From assembly GCA_031273405.1 (NCBI GenBank), contig JAISRW010000002.1, forward strand, positions 1 to 12,687: 12,687 bases of DNA. The letters are read 5' to 3'. Below are positions 12,203 to 12,687 of the stretch, one piece after another (the first letter of the stretch is position 1; each line of letters opens with the position of its first letter). The stretch comes from Treponema sp. (lineage in GTDB: Bacteria > Spirochaetota > Spirochaetia > Treponematales > Breznakiellaceae). Both the position numbers and the translations under genes were made by a program. A model generated the notes under the pieces. It did no database searches. It was given only the letters and a program-made list of their open reading frames with translations, and was not told the origin of the DNA.

Positions 12203-12687
12203 ATGGCTAAAGAAACCAAGGCATCCAAGAGTCCCGGCCAGAAGCTGGCGGAAAAGTTGTTTTTTAATCCCAAAAACTGCTGGGCGGGGATAGACGAGAA
12301 AACCGAAAAAGAGATAGGGGAATTTGCTTCGTCCTATAAGGCGTTTTTGGACCGCGCCAAGACCGAAAGGGAATTTACCGCCGCCGCCGCGGAACTGCTC
12401 GAAAAAAAGGGTTTTATCAATATTGAAAGCCGGGAGGCCAAGAAGCTTTCTCCCGGCGCGAAGGTCTATCAAAACATAAAAGGGAAGTCCGTCGCCGCGG
12501 CGGTGCTGGGAACACGGAGCCTCAGGGAGGGGGTGAATATTCTGGGGGCCCACGGCGATTCGCCCCGGCTCGATCTCAAGCAGAACCCCCTCTACGAGGA
12601 CAGCGATTTTGCCCTTCTGGACACCCACTACTACGGGGGCATCAAAAAGTACCAGTGGACCGCCATACCCCTGGCCATGCACGGGGT
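12203..12687 (+). CDS. M18-family aminopeptidase (5' part, cut by the window end)
   Basis: ATG 12203 is preceded by AGGAG (12191-12195) at 7 bases. The frame is open for 161 codons to the window edge. The start (MAKETKASKS...KLAEKLFFNPKNCWAGI) and the segment NILGAHGDSPRLDLKQNPLY...LLDTHYYGGIKKYQWTAIPLAMHG match the N-terminal part of M18 zinc aminopeptidases. His117 and Asp119 in AHGDSPRLD are the expected first metal-site residues. The remaining ligands lie beyond the window. There is no signal peptide, so it is cytoplasmic and probably hydrolyses N-terminal acidic or other residues from peptides. Confidence 0.85.
   Translation, partial: MAKETKASKSPGQKLAEKLFFNPKNCWAGIDEKTEKEIGEFASSYKAFLDRAKTEREFTAAAAELLEKKGFINIESREAKKLSPGAKVYQNIKGKSVAAAVLGTRSLREGVNILGAHGDSPRLDLKQNPLYEDSDFALLDTHYYGGIKKYQWTAIPLAMHG

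Overview
The window looks like a chromosomal piece of a host-associated spirochaete, most probably a Treponema of the termite-gut type. This is inference from gene style: a Treponema-like signal-peptide protein resembling DUF4384, a small protein starting MASDYIP of a kind I associate with Treponema and Bacteroidetes, a GxxExxY protein, strong GGAGG ribosome sites with some TTG/GTG starts, and a divergent gltX / M18 aminopeptidase pair. No rRNA or tRNA gene is present to confirm it.

Layout. (1) Bases 1-6431, all on the + strand, form a sugar-acid catabolic operon: the tail of an unidentified upstream gene, a complete tripartite tricarboxylate-type transporter (TctC binding protein, TctB, TctA), a UxaA/GarD-family galactarate/altronate dehydratase, a GarR-type tartronate semialdehyde reductase and a DapA-superfamily class I lyase. 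Read together, an aldarate is captured in the periplasm, imported, dehydrated to 5-dehydro-4-deoxyglucarate, cleaved to pyruvate plus tartronate semialdehyde (inferred role of the DapA-family protein in place of GarL), and reduced to glycerate. Base composition and codon use shift near 4.6 kb, between the dehydratase and reductase genes.

(2) Bases 6432-10710 are a repeat-rich island with only three modest minus-strand genes: a secreted DUF4384-like protein, the MASDYIP-type protein, and a degenerate GxxExxY (PD-(D/E)XK-like) protein. It holds two full copies (A, 9868-10042; B, 10536-10709) and several fragments of a ~174-bp inverted-repeat-bounded element, whose 19+3+19 internal stem is kept by compensatory substitutions. 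It also holds a separate ~225-bp palindromic MITE-like element flanked by 10-bp direct repeats, nine 21-bp tandem repeats, six 23-bp tandem palindromic repeats, a (CT)24 microsatellite and many hairpins.

(3) Bases 10658-12687 carry housekeeping genes: gltX on the minus strand, and divergently an M18 aminopeptidase cut by the window edge. Element B overlaps the 3' end of gltX. It supplies the last ~16 codons, the stop codon and a bidirectional rho-independent terminator in whose loop the stop codon lies.

Most notable: the covarying element family and its capture of the gltX 3' end; the 21-bp array, which is in frame with the MASDYIP gene and with an upstream 22-codon leader ORF, interrupted by two stop codons; and the GarD/GarR operon that uses a DapA-family enzyme where E. 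coli uses GarL.
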